This document shows, piece by piece, positions 58,015 through 60,412 of a DNA stretch of 60,412 bases. Below the pieces are notes generated by a model that worked only from the letters and a program-made list of their open reading frames with translations, did not search any database and was not told where the DNA came from. The first letter of the stretch is position 1; the number at the start of each line of letters is the position of its first letter. Source of the DNA: Clostridia bacterium (GTDB lineage: Bacteria; Bacillota; Clostridia; Oscillospirales; Acutalibacteraceae). The stretch is from the NCBI GenBank assembly GCA_017432485.1, contig JAFRJB010000003.1, positions 1-60,412 of the forward strand. Reading direction: 5' to 3'. A program made the position numbers and the translations under genes.

Positions 58015-60226
58015 TAAAAATGTGAAAAGCAGTGTCAAAATAGAGCTGCGCAACAATCTGTTTTTCCTGCTCTTTGTTCCGCTGTTTGCACTGTTGCTCT
58101 CGGCGCTTGTCTGCATCACTGTCAGCGACTGGTATTTTGAAGATGTGGGCAGCAGCCGCTTTATTGAAGAGTTTTCCTCCTTCATTCCCGCCCTGCTCGG
58201 GCTGTTTGGCACCGGAATGGCGGCAATTATGGCGTTTCGCAATTACCGCTTTTTATATAACCGCCGCAAGGTAGACCTGTTTCAGGCGCTGCCCGTCAGC
58301 CGCAATACACAGATTTTTTCGAAATCCGTGCCGGCGCTGTTAAGTATCGTGCTCGCCTTTTTGGCAGGCACCGTATTTCCGTTTTTCTTTGTGCTGTTTT
58401 TGCGCTTGCGCAATTATCCGCTTAATTTTAACAAAAAAGATTTGGTGCTCAGTTCCTTGGTGACCCTTTTGAGCGTCATCGTTTCCTACTTTCTCTTTCA
58501 ACTCATTGCCGTGTGCGCGGGAAAAGGGTGGCATTACCTGTTGCTGCTCGCACTGAGCCTTTTCGCGGATGACGGCTTCTCGCTGCTCTTCCGCCTGCCC
58601 TCCGAGCAAATTGCCGGGTGGGGGATGAAATCGGCTTCGTTGGCAAGTGCTGTTCTGCCTTCTTATGCGCTCGCTTTTGTGCCAACGCAGTACGGTATCG
58701 GTTACGGCACGGTTACCTGTGGGCTTGTGCTTGTCGGCGCCGCCTTATATCTGATAACAGTGTGCCACTACCGCAAGCGGCAAAACGAATGTGCCCAATC
58801 TTCTCTCGGCACGCCGTTTATCGTGGCACTGTTGGGCGGCGGCACCGCGATGGAACTGTTTGCCGTTCTCAAAACACCTGCGGATTTTGCGTTTAACATT
58901 CTCATCGGCGTGGTCGGCAGTTTTGTGCTGTTTGTGCTCTTATGCCTGATTTTCTATAAAAAGGCTTTCAAAAAAATCTTTTTAATGGAGTTTGGCATCC
59001 TCAGTGCCTGTATGGTTGCGCTGGTCGTCGTGTGCGGCACCAACGGCTTAGGCTGGAGTGACCGCCTCCCCGCACAGGAAGCCATTGACTATGTCTCTAT
59101 AAAAAATACCGCCGACTTGGAATTTCCTTCCGATTCTTTGAATACGAACAGCGAGGCTTTTACGAAGGCACTAACTCTTGATGGTAATTATTATGATGAA
59201 CAAAATACACAAGAATACACGCTGCGCCAAAAGGATTCCGTGCAAACCGCGCTCTCTGTTAACCGCCTGGCAAATGCCGATTACCGACTCAAGAACCCGA
59301 ATGAGAATACGGCAACGCTTCTTTTTGAGTACCACCTCAAAAACGGGCGCGTGCTCACGCGCCGCCTCTACTACGCCCCGGCAACAGAAGAGGATGTTAC
59401 TTACTTGGAGCGTATTGAGGCTTTACGGGAAGCGCGAGAAACCCTTGTCAAAAAATATGACCTTAAAAAATATTCTCCTGTGATTTCCTTCGGTCAATTA
59501 ACCGAAAACGCCAAAATGCGCACCAACGACGAAGCGATGCTGCAGGATATTTACAGCGAGTACCTGGCAATGAGTTATGAGCAGGCTCTGGAGGCGTGCA
59601 ATGCCAATATTGACAACCTCTGCGTTTCGGTTGCATTTGTCAAACACAGTGACGAGGCGCCCAAAGATGTCATTAACACATGGTACGGCAACGGTTCCGA
59701 CTGGGAAGATGAAACAGAACACGCGAAAATTATCACCCTTTCCCTTTTGCCCTCCTGTAAAAAAAGCCTGGAGCACTGTATGCGCCTGAACGACATCAGC
59801 GGCTTTGCCTCTCTGGAAGAAGTCAACGCTTCCAATGTGGATTCCGTTTGTAAAATCTATCTGTATCCCGATTATACCTGGGAAGCCTCCTTTTTAAGCG
59901 AACAAACCACCGGGGCAAATGAAGATGTTTTCTGGCTGGGTGATGTAAAGGCGCACAGTAACAATATCTTCGGTAGATACTGTTTTGGCAGTTTTTCCAA
60001 TGGTCCACAGTACCCCTTTGACCAAAAGGCGGACAGCGGCACGCTGCAAACCATTCTCAAGCATATCGATACTTCTTCCTCCCCGCAGATAGAAGAATAC
60101 GACGACTCCAATGATGCTATATACTTTATATTAAAAGACGGCAGAATTACCCCGACTTACTTTATTAACGGAGCACCGCTCCTACTTGCGGAAAAGGAAG
60201 AATATAACACAGAAATAGAATATTAA
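57983..60226 (+). CDS. ABC transporter permease with large extracytoplasmic domain
   Basis: A 747-residue membrane protein. Hydrophobic helices lie at roughly 25-45, 65-85, 110-135, 148-172, 175-190, 220-260, 275-300, 305-325 and 335-355. Then a long domain of about 385 residues with no further helix, presumably outside the membrane (about 360-747). GGAGGTGA lies 6 nt before the ATG, which falls inside the end of the ATPase gene. The large outer domain could sense or bind the substrate (inference). Confidence 0.85.
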   Translation: MKSIPSLLTLDKNVKSSVKIELRNNLFFLLFVPLFALLLSALVCITVSDWYFEDVGSSRFIEEFSSFIPALLGLFGTGMAAIMAFRNYRFLYNRRKVDLFQALPVSRNTQIFSKSVPALLSIVLAFLAGTVFPFFFVLFLRLRNYPLNFNKKDLVLSSLVTLLSVIVSYFLFQLIAVCAGKGWHYLLLLALSLFADDGFSLLFRLPSEQIAGWGMKSASLASAVLPSYALAFVPTQYGIGYGTVTCGLVLVGAALYLITVCHYRKRQNECAQSSLGTPFIVALLGGGTAMELFAVLKTPADFAFNILIGVVGSFVLFVLLCLIFYKKAFKKIFLMEFGILSACMVALVVVCGTNGLGWSDRLPAQEAIDYVSIKNTADLEFPSDSLNTNSEAFTKALTLDGNYYDEQNTQEYTLRQKDSVQTALSVNRLANADYRLKNPNENTATLLFEYHLKNGRVLTRRLYYAPATEEDVTYLERIEALREARETLVKKYDLKKYSPVISFGQLTENAKMRTNDEAMLQDIYSEYLAMSYEQALEACNANIDNLCVSVAFVKHSDEAPKDVINTWYGNGSDWEDETEHAKIITLSLLPSCKKSLEHCMRLNDISGFASLEEVNASNVDSVCKIYLYPDYTWEASFLSEQTTGANEDVFWLGDVKAHSNNIFGRYCFGSFSNGPQYPFDQKADSGTLQTILKHIDTSSSPQIEEYDDSNDAIYFILKDGRITPTYFINGAPLLLAEKEEYNTEIEY

Positions 60227-60234
60227 TACAAAAT

Positions 60235-60262
60235 GAAGGGATGGGCAAAAGCCCATCCCTTC
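60235..60262 (+). terminator. Terminator after the ABC permease
   Basis: GAAGGGATGGGC and GCCCATCCCTTC form a 12-bp stem with a 4-nt loop, 9 bp after the stop codon. It is followed directly by the element end CAGACTGTCAAAAAAGTGG. Confidence 0.8.
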
Positions 60263-60412
60263 AGACTGTCAAAAAAGTGGCTGAAACCACACGGATTTAT
60301 AAATCAGAACACTTTTTTGCTTTTCTCGACAGTTCCTAAATCGTTTTTAGTAAGAAAAAAATATAAAGTAAATGCTATTAGAAAATCGCCGTTTTTTACC
60401 GATATAACGGCG
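60262..60412 (+). mobile_element. Left end of a terminator-associated element (runs off the window)
   Basis: The first 33 bp match, with two differences, the end of the 3.65-3.97 kb element read on its minus strand (CAGACTGTC.AAAAAGTGG, then a GTGGCT...ACCACACG stem). A second inverted-like motif (CACTTTTTTGCTTTTCTCG) occurs near 60309-60327, and near the edge AATCGCCGTT with ACGGCG resembles the AATCGCCGT hairpin of the first element. The other end is outside the window. Confidence 0.6.

Overview
The window looks like chromosomal DNA of a Gram-positive, anaerobic, host- or fibre-associated member of the class Clostridia, most plausibly Oscillospiraceae/Ruminococcaceae. The evidence is a set of TTGACA-17-TATAAT promoters with AGGAGG ribosome sites, Gram-positive sorting signals with class B sortases, an AgrC/LytTR-type two-component pair, a dockerin, a rubredoxin and an iron-sulfur serine dehydratase. 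This placement rests on gene content and style only; no species is claimed.

Layout. 1-13 kb: a YdcF-like membrane protein, a LytTR regulator/GHKL kinase pair, a 1973-residue secreted solenoid protein, an FkbM methyltransferase, a second YdcF protein and two zinc-ribbon proteins. 13-20 kb: a 2183-residue secreted protein with 17 tandem Ig-like domains and a C-terminal dockerin. 19.7-25.4 kb: housekeeping genes rlmH, a walJ/yycJ-type metallo-beta-lactamase, murA and secA. 25.8-32.7 kb: dCMP deaminase, GH36 alpha-galactosidase, ilvE, rubredoxin, a GT2 glycosyltransferase and serine dehydratase. 33-34 kb: a stand-alone 5S rRNA with its own promoter, an unrecognised protein and tRNA-Arg(CCT). 34.4-45 kb: a cupin and a six-gene pilus operon laid out like the streptococcal FCT locus (signal-peptidase-like chaperone with the catalytic dyad replaced, FctA-type major pilin, sortase B, minor/anchor pilin, 1894-residue tip adhesin, sortase B). 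45-52.6 kb: a sugar transferase, an atypical cyclase-family protein, then the rod-shape cluster mreB-mreC-mreD-mrdA-minD-mgsA. 52.7-60.2 kb: hisS-aspS, a lipoprotein and a YtrA-type regulator/ABC ATPase/permease operon.

The most unusual signal is between the genes. Three kinds of repeat recur. (1) Arrays with a strict 7-bp period at six loci (about 3.5, 28.5, 32.8, 34.8, 47.8 and 56.6 kb); each locus uses a different heptamer that is nearly uniform within it, and two loci carry paired inverted arrays. (2) Hairpin concatemers at about 1.2, 28.3, 30.0 and 34.2 kb, where a short linker is constant within a locus (GTGATAT, ACAGTTG or TGAAGTA classes) while the palindromes between linkers all differ in sequence. 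(3) A small element at 3.65-3.97 kb, flanked by two identical 24-bp copies of an entire terminator hairpin, whose end sequence recurs next to another terminator at 60.26 kb. No transposase or other dedicated enzyme for these repeats is visible in the window.

How the parts fit: the pilus, the two giant secreted proteins, the alpha-galactosidase and the sensory pair suggest surface attachment and glycan use, set among conserved cell-wall, division and translation genes. Functions are assigned from motifs read by eye; no database search was run.
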